Assembly (NCBI GenBank): GCA_964602115.1
Contig: CAZRQN010000167.1
Span: 1 to 6,216, forward strand
Length of the DNA: 6,216 nt
Origin: JANOGU01 sp964602115
GTDB taxonomy: Bacteria > Pseudomonadota > Alphaproteobacteria > Rhodobacterales > Rhodobacteraceae
Direction of reading: 5' to 3'
Position numbers and translations under genes: made by a program. The notes beneath the pieces are model-generated. The model was not told where the DNA came from, did no database searches, and saw only the letters and a program-made list of their open reading frames with translations. This document shows, in pieces, positions 1 to 5,555 of the stretch. The first letter of the stretch is position 1; every line of letters begins with the position of its first letter.

Positions 1-10
1 TTCAGGGCGC

Positions 11-27
11 GGGGGGCAGAGCCCCCC
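11..27. repeat. GC hairpin followed by TCTCTCC, possible terminator/dispersed repeat
   Basis: GGGGGGC (11-17) and GCCCCCC (21-27) form a perfect 7-bp stem with an AGA loop. TCTCTCC follows at 28-34 and AGTGCCAC at 46-53. The same three elements occur in inverted orientation at the right edge of the window (hairpin 6195-6213, GGAGAGA 6188-6194, GTGGCACT 6156-6163), which suggests a shared intergenic repeat. It could also terminate a gene lying to the left. There is no T-tract. Confidence 0.5.
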
Positions 28-92
28 TCTCTCCCCCTCCCCGCAAGTGCCACGCTCCGCTCCCCTCCTGCGGCAGCGCGGCGGGCGAGCGC

Positions 93-110
93 CCCCGCCC
101 CTGGGCGGGG
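93..110. repeat. GC hairpin
   Basis: CCCCGCCC (93-100) and GGGCGGGG (103-110) are perfect complements separated by only two bases, so the realistic fold is a 7-bp stem with a 4-nt loop. There is no T-tract. It is one of a series of hairpins between the window edge and murD. Confidence 0.4.
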
Positions 111-144
111 TCGAGCCCGCCGCTCCTCCCCCCAAACCGAAGAA

Positions 145-162
145 GCGGCCCCTTCGGGCCGC
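145..162. terminator. Terminator-like hairpin with CTTC loop
   Basis: GCGGCCC (145-151) and GGGCCGC (156-162) form a perfect 7-bp stem closed by a CTTC loop. The hairpin downstream of the YqeY-family gene (6062-6087) also has a CTTC loop. It has no T-tract, so intrinsic termination is only possible; it could equally protect the 3' end of an upstream transcript. Confidence 0.35.
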
Positions 163-221
163 GACAGAGGGCGGGAGAGGGCGGGCGAAGGAGGGGCGCT
201 CGGAAATGCCGCATGCGGGCG

Positions 222-266
222 TCAACCGGGAGGCGGGGTTGAAGCCATGCCGGGCGGCGGGCATGG
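222..266 (+). repeat. Two consecutive hairpins in the murD leader
   Basis: TCAACC (222-227) pairs with GGTTGA (237-242). Two bases later CCATGCC (245-251) pairs with GGCATGG (260-266), a 7-bp stem with an 8-nt loop. The second stem ends 17 nt before the murD Shine-Dalgarno sequence. In DNA this GC-rich such stems arise easily by chance, so a regulatory role is unproven. Confidence 0.3.
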
Positions 267-283
267 TCCGGGTGGACGTCGGC

Positions 284-288
284 GGAGG
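284..288 (+). promoter_or_regulatory. Ribosome binding site of murD
   Basis: GGAGG ends 5 nt before the GTG at 294. This strong match fixes the unusual GTG as the murD start; the resulting N-terminus MIPV fits what I recall of alphaproteobacterial MurD proteins. Confidence 0.8.
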
Positions 289-293
289 CAATT

Positions 294-1694
294 GTGATTC
301 CGGTTCTGGGACATGGGGGCGAAAGGGTCGGGGTCCTCGGCCTGGGCCGGTCGGGGCTGACCGCCGCGCGGGCCCTCGTGGCGGGCGGCGCTGTGCCGCT
401 TCTCTGGGACGACAGCCCCGAGGCCCGGTCCAAGGCGGAGGCCGAGGGATTCGCGATGACCGACCTGACGCGGGATGCGGCCTGGGAAGGGCTGAGCCTG
501 CTGGTCACCTCGCCGGGCATCCCGCATCTCTACCCGAAGCCGCATCCGGTGATCGCCATGGCGGTGGCGCGCGGCGTGCCGGTGGACAACGACATCGGGC
601 TGTTCTTCCGCTCCTTTGCCACTCCGGCCTGGGACGCGTTCGACCAGATGCCCCGGGTCGTCTGCGTCACCGGATCGAACGGCAAGTCCACCACTACGGC
701 GCTGATCCACCACATCCTGGCCGCTGCCGGCCGGCCGGTGCAGATGGCCGGGAACATCGGCCGCGGCGTACTCGACCTCGATCCGGCACGGGATGGCGAG
801 GTGGTGGTGCTGGAACTGTCCTCCTACCAGACCGAGCTTGCCCGCTCGCTGACCCCGGATGTCGCGGTCTTCACCAATCTCTCGCCCGACCACCTCGACC
901 GCCACGGCGGGATCGGCGGCTATTTCGCCGCCAAGGCGCGCCTCTTTACCCAGGGCGGCCCCGACCGGGCCGTGATCGGCGTGGACGAGGCCGAGGGCGC
1001 GCATCTGGCCATGGCGCTGGGCCAGGGTCCGGCCGATGACCGGGTGATCCGCATCTCTTCCGGCCAGAAGCTCGAAGGTTTCGGCTGGTCGGTCTTTGCC
1101 CGGCGGGGCTTTCTCGCCGAATGGCGCAAGGGGCGGCAGGTGGCCTCGGTCGATCTGCGCGGCATGGGCGGACTTCCCGGCGCGCACAACCACCAGAACG
1201 CCTGCGCTGCCTGGGCCGCCGTGCGCACCCTCGGCCTCGGCCCGAAGGAGGTCGAGGCGGCGCTGCACTCCTTCGCCGGCCTGCCGCATCGCAGCCAGTT
1301 CCTGCGCGAGATCGGCGGGGTCCGCTTCGTCAACGACAGCAAGGCCACCAATGTCGATAGCGCCGCCAAAGCCTTGCAGGCGTTCACGAAAATTCGCTGG
1401 ATCGCCGGCGGTCTGGGCAAGGATGGCGGGATCGCGGCGCTGGCCCCGCATCTCGGCACCGTGGTGAAGGCCTATCTCATGGGCCATTCCGCCCGCGACT
1501 TCGCGCTGCAGATCGGAGCGACCCCGCACGAGATCGCCGAGACGATGGAGCGCGCGGTGGCCCGCGCCGCCGCCGAGGCGGCACCCGGCGAGGTGGTGCT
1601 GCTCGCGCCGGCCGCCGCAAGTTTCGACCAGTATCCGAACTTCGAGAAGCGCGGCGAGCATTTCGCCGCCCTGGTCGCCGCTCTGCCCGGCTGA
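294..1694 (+). CDS. murD: UDP-N-acetylmuramoyl-L-alanine--D-glutamate ligase (MurD)
   Basis: Cytoplasmic Mur ligase that adds D-glutamate to UDP-MurNAc-L-Ala using ATP, the second amino-acid addition in peptidoglycan precursor synthesis. The protein has 466 residues, somewhat longer than E. coli MurD (438). The three Mur domains are visible. The N-terminal UDP-binding fold has the glycine-rich VLGLGRSGLTAA at 14-25. The central ATPase domain has P-loop TGSNGKSTT at 126-134, the ELSSYQ glutamate E174, NLSPDHLDRHG at 195-205, K214 in AAKARLF (the position of the carbamylated lysine) and GAHNHQNA at 296-303. The C-terminal domain has NDSKATN at 347-353 and LLAPAAASFDQY at 436-447. Start is GTG with GGAGG 5 nt upstream. 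murD is usually inside a division/cell-wall cluster, often with ftsW next; here a convergent gene begins 7 nt after the stop. No promoter was recognised. Confidence 0.96.
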   Translation: MIPVLGHGGERVGVLGLGRSGLTAARALVAGGAVPLLWDDSPEARSKAEAEGFAMTDLTRDAAWEGLSLLVTSPGIPHLYPKPHPVIAMAVARGVPVDNDIGLFFRSFATPAWDAFDQMPRVVCVTGSNGKSTTTALIHHILAAAGRPVQMAGNIGRGVLDLDPARDGEVVVLELSSYQTELARSLTPDVAVFTNLSPDHLDRHGGIGGYFAAKARLFTQGGPDRAVIGVDEAEGAHLAMALGQGPADDRVIRISSGQKLEGFGWSVFARRGFLAEWRKGRQVASVDLRGMGGLPGAHNHQNACAAWAAVRTLGLGPKEVEAALHSFAGLPHRSQFLREIGGVRFVNDSKATNVDSAAKALQAFTKIRWIAGGLGKDGGIAALAPHLGTVVKAYLMGHSARDFALQIGATPHEIAETMERAVARAAAEAAPGEVVLLAPAAASFDQYPNFEKRGEHFAALVAALPG

Positions 1695-1701
1695 GCCTCG
1701 G

Positions 1702-2172
1702 CTATTGCTGGAACAGTGCTTCCAGCCGGGCCCAGCTGTTCTTCATCCCGGGCGCCATCGTGCCGAGCGTGCTGTCCCGCGCCTTGGGCGAGGCGAAGGT
1801 GATCACCGTGCGCATCAGGGTGCGGTTTTCCTGCTGGGTGACGGTGCGGTGGACATGGGTGTCGCCCCCGGTCCAGTCGGGCCGCCACAACTCGCTGTGG
1901 CCGATCGTCGTGTCGGTCAGTTCGTCATAGACCCCGCCAACCCAGGATTTCGTGCCGTCAGGCAGGGTCCAGGCGCAGCGGAAGCGGCCACCGAGGCGGC
2001 AATCGACATCGCAGACATCGAGCGGCATTTCCGGGGCGCCCATCCATTCCTTCAGCCAGTCGGCGTCGAGAAAGGCGGTCAGCACCTGCACCGGGCTGGC
2101 CGAAAAGCTCTGGGTCGCCACGGCGGCAGCCGGTCCTTCCGCCTCAAGCCGGAAATCGGTTTCGACCGTCAT
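1702..2172 (-). CDS. SRPBCC / AHSA1-like (START superfamily) domain protein
   Basis: Small soluble protein of 156 residues, a single domain of the Aha1-C / AHSA1-like branch of the SRPBCC (Bet v 1-like) superfamily. The family folds into a helix-grip cavity and members bind diverse hydrophobic ligands; no specific ligand can be read here. Visible hallmarks are a TAFLDADWLKEWMG segment at 32-45, the DCRLGGRFRCAW strand pair at 57-68, PDGTKSWVGGVYDEL at 71-85, and the C-terminal helix with MAPGMKNSWARLEALF at 139-154. Start: GTG (2175) and ATG (2172) are adjacent codons; I chose ATG because GGGG (2183-2180) is 7 nt from it and only 4 nt from the GTG. It is about 96 nt downstream of the glycosyltransferase on the same strand and could be co-transcribed. 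A functional link is not shown. Confidence 0.85.
   Translation of the reverse strand: MTVETDFRLEAEGPAAAVATQSFSASPVQVLTAFLDADWLKEWMGAPEMPLDVCDVDCRLGGRFRCAWTLPDGTKSWVGGVYDELTDTTIGHSELWRPDWTGGDTHVHRTVTQQENRTLMRTVITFASPKARDSTLGTMAPGMKNSWARLEALFQQ
1707..1726. terminator. Hairpin at the convergent murD/SRPBCC 3' ends
   Basis: GCTGGAA (1707-1713) and TTCCAGC (1720-1726) form a perfect 7-bp stem with a 6-nt loop. It begins 12 nt after the murD stop and lies inside the last codons of the convergent gene. With only 7 nt between the two stop codons, any local terminator must sit inside coding sequence, and this is the best candidate seen, usable in both directions. It has no T-tract, so the function is inferred. 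Confidence 0.35.
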
Positions 2173-2188
2173 CACGTCACCCCGCCTG

Positions 2189-2219
2189 CTGGCCCCCGGC
2201 CGCCCGGCCGCCCGGCCAG
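2189..2219. repeat. Inverted repeat enclosing 8-nt tandem repeats
   Basis: CTGGCC (2189-2194) pairs with GGCCAG (2214-2219). Between them CGGCCGCC is repeated at 2197-2204 and 2205-2212, with a partial copy CGGCC at 2213-2217. The structure lies in the 96-nt spacer between the glycosyltransferase stop and the SRPBCC start. It could attenuate or stabilise the transcript between the two genes, or be a replication-slippage repeat. No T-tract follows. Confidence 0.4.
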
Positions 2220-2268
2220 ACTAGGACGGCGGCAGGCGCAGGCCAAGCACCCTTGCGCAGCGGCGGGC

Positions 2269-4173
2269 TCAGTCCAGGCTGTCGCCCAGGCGCCCGTGCT
2301 CGGTCTTGTCCCAATAGAAGGGCCTGCGCAGCATTTCCCACAGCGCCTTGTAGGCGGCCATGACCGCCAGCGGGAAGTAGAGCGGCAGGCTGAGGCACCA
2401 CAGAACCCCTACCCCGCCGCCGCGCCGGCGCAGGCCCGTGATCGAGACGGCAAGATTGACCGCCTCGGTGGCAAGGAAAAGGATCGCGGCCGCCGTCAGC
2501 ACCCAGCCGGGGACCAGCGGCGCCAGCGGATGCATGCCGCCGAGCGGCACGGCCCAGAACAGCCAGAGCGCCGGCGCCAGCAGGAATTGCGACAGCGTGC
2601 CGAGGAACAGGGTCTGGAAACCGAAAAAGCCCCTGGGCCCCAGCTCCCGCCACAGCCGAGCGGGGCGGCGCATATGCACCGCCCAGGTCATCATGTAGCC
2701 CTTGATCCAGCGCGATCTCTGCCGCACCCAGCCGCCCGGGCGGCAGTTCGGTTCCTCCAGCGTGACGCTGTCGATGAACTCCGTCCGCAGGCCGCGACGG
2801 GCCAGCCGCATGCCGAGATCGGCGTCTTCGGTCACGTTATGGGCGTCCCAGCCGCCGAGCGCTTCCAGCGCCGGACGGCGGAAGAACAAAGTTGTCCCGC
2901 CGAGCGGGACCGGCAGCCCCAGCCGCGCCACCCCCGGCAGCAGGACCCGGAACCAGCCGGCATATTCGAGCGTGAAGCAGCGCGACAGCCAGTTGCGCCG
3001 TGCATGGTCGTAGTCGAGCACGCCCTGCAGGCAGGCGACCTCCGGCGGGCGGGAGGCGAAGCGTTCCACCACCCGGCGCAACTGGTCCGGCGCCGGCGAA
3101 TCTTCCGCGTCATAGACCCCGACAATGGCCCCCCGGCAAAGATCGAGCGCGTAGTTCAGCGCCCGGGGCTTGGTGCGGACCGTCCCCGGCGGCACGGTGA
3201 CGACCCGCATCCAGGGCGGCAGATCCGATCGGGCCAGCGCCTGCCGGGTCAGCCGGTCATCAGCCTCGGCAATCAGCAGGACCTCCAGCCTGTCCTTGGG
3301 ATAGTCGAGCCGCTCCAGCCTTCGGACCAGCCGCGTGGCGACGTTCTGTTCGCGGAACAATGGGACCAGCAGCGATACCAGCGGCAGGGCCATCATCTCC
3401 ACCGGCTCCGGCACCGGCTCGCCGCGCCGCAGGCCGGCGACCAGCGCCGCGAGCTTCAGGCCGCTGACGGCGAAAAGGGTCACGAGCGCCCAGAGGGTCA
3501 GCAGGGCCAGCGCCGCCAGCGGCATCGCCAGGGCCAGAAACGCCAGCGCGCCACAGGTCGCAACGAGGATCGCGGGCAGCGGGCCGGCACCGATGCGCCG
3601 GCAACTCATCCCCTCCTCCACCCGCTGCTCGGCCTGCTCCACCATCGCGGCGCCGCGCAGGCGCGTCAGGGCCTCGTCGATGGCGGCGGCGGGGGCCAGG
3701 GCGAAGCGCAGGGGGCCGAAACTGGCCGAAAGCCGGCGGGAATGGCGGGCGAGCACCTGCGGATGGGCGGCAAGCACCACCGTCGCCCCCCGCTCCCGCC
3801 GCCAGGGCAGCAGCCCCAGGCGCAGGCATTCGGCAGCGCCCAGACAGTCCACCAGCGCGGGATCGGGCGGATCGGCCAGCGGATCGGCCAGGCCGATGCC
3901 CTCGTGCCGGGCAAGGCGTCCGGCCATCACCTGCGGGTCGATCAGCCGGGCGGCGACGAGAACCTCCTCAAGTGTGCCACCGTGCCGGGCCTGACGGGCC
4001 ATGGCCTCGACCACGGCATGGGCCGGAAGAGTGCCGTCGCGGAGGAGCTCGGCAACCAGGGGCGAGCGCAGTGCCGCAGCGCGCCGGCCGGCCTGCCGGC
4101 GGGCGGCGACGGGAAGGGCAACCACATTGGACCGGTTCGGAGGCATCGGACCCCGAGGGAATGGCGCAGCCAT
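2269..4173 (-). CDS. Membrane GT2 glycosyltransferase with N-terminal GspE-N/MshEN-like domain
   Basis: Probable inner-membrane processive glycosyltransferase of the cellulose-synthase-like GT2 class, polymerising an unknown polysaccharide from nucleotide sugar; 634 residues. Order of parts: a basic, low-complexity leader (1-36); a GspE-N/MshEN-like segment (about 37-172); two membrane spans (about 199-219 and 221-247); the GT-A catalytic core with VSLLVPLFREQNV at 266-278, IAEADD at 301-306, KPRALNYAL at 335-343, DAED at 355-358, GGTTLFFRR at 425-433, TED at 448-450 (D450 the likely base) and QRSRW at 485-489; then three or so membrane spans (about 517-540, 552-578, 588-608) and an end of PFYWDKTEHG type. 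All key catalytic motifs are present; no PilZ domain. Start uncertain: ATG at 4173 has AAGGG only 1 nt upstream, and an in-frame stop lies just before it. Met10 (4146) is the alternative. It lies 64 nt after carA with a CtrA-like site in between. Sugar specificity cannot be told. Confidence 0.9.
   Translation of the reverse strand: MAAPFPRGPMPPNRSNVVALPVAARRQAGRRAAALRSPLVAELLRDGTLPAHAVVEAMARQARHGGTLEEVLVAARLIDPQVMAGRLARHEGIGLADPLADPPDPALVDCLGAAECLRLGLLPWRRERGATVVLAAHPQVLARHSRRLSASFGPLRFALAPAAAIDEALTRLRGAAMVEQAEQRVEEGMSCRRIGAGPLPAILVATCGALAFLALAMPLAALALLTLWALVTLFAVSGLKLAALVAGLRRGEPVPEPVEMMALPLVSLLVPLFREQNVATRLVRRLERLDYPKDRLEVLLIAEADDRLTRQALARSDLPPWMRVVTVPPGTVRTKPRALNYALDLCRGAIVGVYDAEDSPAPDQLRRVVERFASRPPEVACLQGVLDYDHARRNWLSRCFTLEYAGWFRVLLPGVARLGLPVPLGGTTLFFRRPALEALGGWDAHNVTEDADLGMRLARRGLRTEFIDSVTLEEPNCRPGGWVRQRSRWIKGYMMTWAVHMRRPARLWRELGPRGFFGFQTLFLGTLSQFLLAPALWLFWAVPLGGMHPLAPLVPGWVLTAAAILFLATEAVNLAVSITGLRRRGGGVGVLWCLSLPLYFPLAVMAAYKALWEMLRRPFYWDKTEHGRLGDSLD
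3658..4065 (-). other. GspE-N/MshEN-like domain within the glycosyltransferase
   Basis: Residues about 37-172 of the glycosyltransferase resemble the type II secretion GspE N-terminal fold; the MshEN subset binds cyclic di-GMP through two tandem 24-residue motifs of the form LGxxLxxxGxLxxxxLxxxLxxQ. Copy 1 (39-61) keeps L39, L43, G47, L49 and Q61 in register, with valine at the first glycine position. Copy 2 (68-90) keeps L68, L72 and I78 but has E69 and R76 at the glycine positions and H90 at the glutamine. The fold assignment is fairly strong, c-di-GMP binding doubtful. E. coli NfrB is a known GT2/MshEN combination, with the domain at the other end of the protein. Confidence 0.6.
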
Positions 4174-4192
4174 GCCCTTGTCCGACGGTCAG

Positions 4193-4209
4193 GGTTAATT
4201 TTGCGTTAA
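4193..4209 (-). promoter_or_regulatory. CtrA-type binding site upstream of the glycosyltransferase
   Basis: On the minus strand the sequence reads TTAA-CGCAAAA-TTAACC, an exact match to the alphaproteobacterial CtrA response-regulator consensus TTAA-N7-TTAAC with the frequent extra C. One half also lies in a perfect palindrome GCGTTAACGC (4203-4212). It is an AT-rich island in very GC-rich DNA, in the 64-nt gap after carA and 20 nt before the glycosyltransferase ATG. If CtrA activates from around -35, transcription would begin near 4167, which would favour Met10 as the true start; if it covers the core promoter it would repress. Binding is not demonstrated. Confidence 0.6.
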
Positions 4210-4237
4210 CGCCGCAGCCCCAGCCGGGGAAGGCGGA

Positions 4238-5383
4238 TCAGGCGCCGCGCCGGGCCCGCATCGCCCCGGCGAAGCGCTCGAAGAGATAGAAGCTGTCCTG
4301 CGGCCCGGGGCTGGCCTCGGGGTGATACTGGACCGAGAAGACCGGGCGCCCTTCCATGCGGATGCCGCAGTTCGAGCCGTCGAACAGGCTCACATGCGTT
4401 TCCCTGACGCCTTCGGGCAGGGTCTGGCTGTCCACGGTGAAGCCGTGGTTCATCGAGGTGATCTCGACCTTCCCGGTCTCGACGTCCTTGACCGGATGGT
4501 TGGCGCCGTGGTGGCCGTGGTTCATCTTCACGGTCCGCGCCCCCAGCGCCAGCGCCAGCATCTGGTGGCCGAGACAGATGCCGAAGAGCGGCAGATCGGC
4601 CGCCAGCACCCCCTGGATCATCGGCACCGCATATTCGCCGGTGGCGGCGGGGTCGCCGGGTCCGTTCGACAGGAAGACCCCTTCGGGTTTCAGCGCCAGG
4701 ACATCCTCGGCCGTTGCCGTCGCCGGCAGTACCGTAACCTCGCAGCCGACCGAGGCGAGCGAGCGCAGGATGTTGCGCTTGGCGCCGTAGTCCACCGCCA
4801 CGACGCGCAACCCCGGACCTTCGCGGCGGGCATAGCCCTGCGGCCAGGCCCAGCGCATCTCGTCCCAGCGGTAGGATTGGGCGCAGGTCACGTCCTTGGC
4901 GAGGTCGAGCCCGACAAGGCCTTTCCAGGCCCGCGCCCGGGCCACCAGCGCCTCGATGTCGATGCGCCCCTCGGGGTCATGCGCGAGCGCCGCATGCGGC
5001 GCGCCCTGCTGGCGGATGGCGCGGGTCAGGCGGCGGGTGTCGATGCCGCCGATGCCGATGCGACCCTTGTGCTTCAGCCAGTCGGAGAGATTGCCGGTGG
5101 CGCGCCAGTTGGACGGCTCGGTCGGGTCCCATTTCACCACCATCCCCGCCGCGACCGGCTCGGCGGTCTCGTCATCCTCGGGCGTAGTGCCGACATTGCC
5201 GACATGGGGGAAGGTGAAGGTCACGATCTGCCCGGCATAGGAGGGATCGGTCATGATCTCCTGATACCCGGTCATCGCGGTGTTGAAGACCAGTTCGGCC
5301 ACCGTCTGTCCGGTCGCGCCGAAGCCACGGCCCCAGAACAGCGTCCCGTCGGCGAGCGCAAGGCAGGCGTCAGGTTTGGTCAT
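4238..5383 (-). CDS. carA: Carbamoyl-phosphate synthase small (glutaminase) subunit
   Basis: Glutamine amidotransferase subunit that hydrolyses glutamine and passes ammonia to CarB for carbamoyl phosphate, feeding pyrimidine and arginine synthesis; cytoplasmic. At 381 residues it matches E. coli CarA (382). The N-terminal CPSase small-chain domain (about 1-150) carries AELVFNTAMTGYQEI at 29-43, DPSYAGQIVTFTFPHVGN at 46-63 and IGGIDTRRLTR at 111-121. The C-terminal class I GATase domain (about 192-378) carries DYGAKRNILR at 198-207, SNGPGDP at 239-245, the nucleophile C270 in GICLGHQ, NHGFTVD at 312-318, and H354 and E356 in QYHPEASPGP. The catalytic triad is intact. ATG start has GGAG 6 nt upstream. 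carB is not adjacent, which is usual in alphaproteobacteria. It is first in a possible minus-strand transcript with the glycosyltransferase. Confidence 0.97.
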   Translation of the reverse strand: MTKPDACLALADGTLFWGRGFGATGQTVAELVFNTAMTGYQEIMTDPSYAGQIVTFTFPHVGNVGTTPEDDETAEPVAAGMVVKWDPTEPSNWRATGNLSDWLKHKGRIGIGGIDTRRLTRAIRQQGAPHAALAHDPEGRIDIEALVARARAWKGLVGLDLAKDVTCAQSYRWDEMRWAWPQGYARREGPGLRVVAVDYGAKRNILRSLASVGCEVTVLPATATAEDVLALKPEGVFLSNGPGDPAATGEYAVPMIQGVLAADLPLFGICLGHQMLALALGARTVKMNHGHHGANHPVKDVETGKVEITSMNHGFTVDSQTLPEGVRETHVSLFDGSNCGIRMEGRPVFSVQYHPEASPGPQDSFYLFERFAGAMRARRGA

Positions 5384-5389
5384 GGGCGA

Positions 5390-5393
5390 CTCC
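5390..5393 (-). promoter_or_regulatory. Ribosome binding site of carA
   Basis: GGAG on the minus strand, 6 nt before the carA ATG. It sits within the small inverted repeat CGAC-CGGA-GTCG (5398-5387), a 4-bp stem that would place most of the ribosome site in the loop; whether this matters is unknown. Confidence 0.7.
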
Positions 5394-5410
5394 GGTCGGG
5401 GGGCGGGCGG

Positions 5411-5439
5411 AACCTATGCGGCGGCCCGGATGGGGTCAA
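5411..5439 (-). promoter_or_regulatory. Candidate carA promoter
   Basis: On the minus strand TTGACC (5439-5434) is a good -35 and TAGGTT (5416-5411) lies 17 nt further as a weak -10. Transcription would start near 5404, giving a leader of about 20 nt that contains the GGAG ribosome site. The -35 is convincing, the -10 poor. Confidence 0.4.
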
Positions 5440-5446
5440 GCCGATG

Positions 5447-5475
5447 TGGTTGTAATGATTTCAAAGCGTTAGAAT
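5447..5475 (+). promoter_or_regulatory. Candidate promoter of the YqeY-family gene
   Basis: TAGAAT (5470-5475) matches the -10 consensus at five of six positions and lies in a short AT-rich patch (5446-5476). At 17-nt spacing the -35 position reads TGGTTG (5447-5452), a weak match; TTGTAA at 5450 is better in sequence but only 14 nt away. The implied leader is about 75 nt. Confidence 0.35.
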
Positions 5476-5544
5476 GGACGCCGCCCTCTGTTTGCCGTTC
5501 CCGTGCCGGCGCGCTATCACCGTCCGGCCTGGCCTGCCCCGGAT

Positions 5545-5548
5545 GGAG
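5545..5548 (+). promoter_or_regulatory. Ribosome binding site of the YqeY-family gene
   Basis: GGAG lies 7 nt before the ATG at 5556. It decides this start over upstream in-frame ATGs (from 5280), which would run through carA and the promoter region. Confidence 0.75.
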
Positions 5549-5555
5549 ACCGCCC

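Larger units (their letters stand above)
1..293. other. Non-coding leader region upstream of murD
   Basis: I see no convincing gene here. The open frames that cross it are stop-poor shadows typical of very GC-rich DNA and have no recognisable protein sequence. It holds at least five GC-rich inverted repeats (11-27, 93-110, 145-162, 222-242, 245-266) and a perfect 10-bp palindrome CCGCATGCGG at 209-218. No clear -35/-10 pair was found. In many proteobacteria murD follows mraY, so the left part may be the 3' flank of such a gene, but nothing of that gene is visible in the window. Confidence 0.6.

Noticed and set aside
47..1039. 330-codon plus-strand open frame overlapping the leader and the first half of murD
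   Set aside because: Arg/Gly/Pro-rich frame-shifted shadow of murD with no recognisable domain; murD itself is unambiguous.
222..1661. 479-codon minus-strand frame antisense to murD
   Set aside because: No motif or ribosome site was recognised, and it lies entirely opposite a certain gene and its leader.
1705..4209. 834-codon plus-strand open frame antisense to the SRPBCC and glycosyltransferase genes
   Set aside because: Low-complexity, Arg/Gln/Pro/Gly-rich translation without any family motif; long antisense frames are expected opposite GC-rich genes. It also crosses the non-coding spacer, and the minus-strand genes have clear domain motifs.
5387..5398. CGAC-loop-GTCG hairpin over the carA ribosome site as a riboswitch or attenuator
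   Set aside because: Only a 4-bp stem, with most of the ribosome site in the loop; no leader peptide or alternative structure in the short predicted leader.
4322..5455. 377-codon plus-strand frame antisense to carA
   Set aside because: Composition is that of a codon-mirrored shadow; carA has intact catalytic residues and a good ribosome site on the other strand.
5280..5555. 92-codon N-terminal extension of the YqeY-family frame
   Set aside because: It would overlap the carA start and the divergent promoter region, has no family-like sequence, and the ATG at 5556 has a well-placed GGAG and gives the family's usual length.
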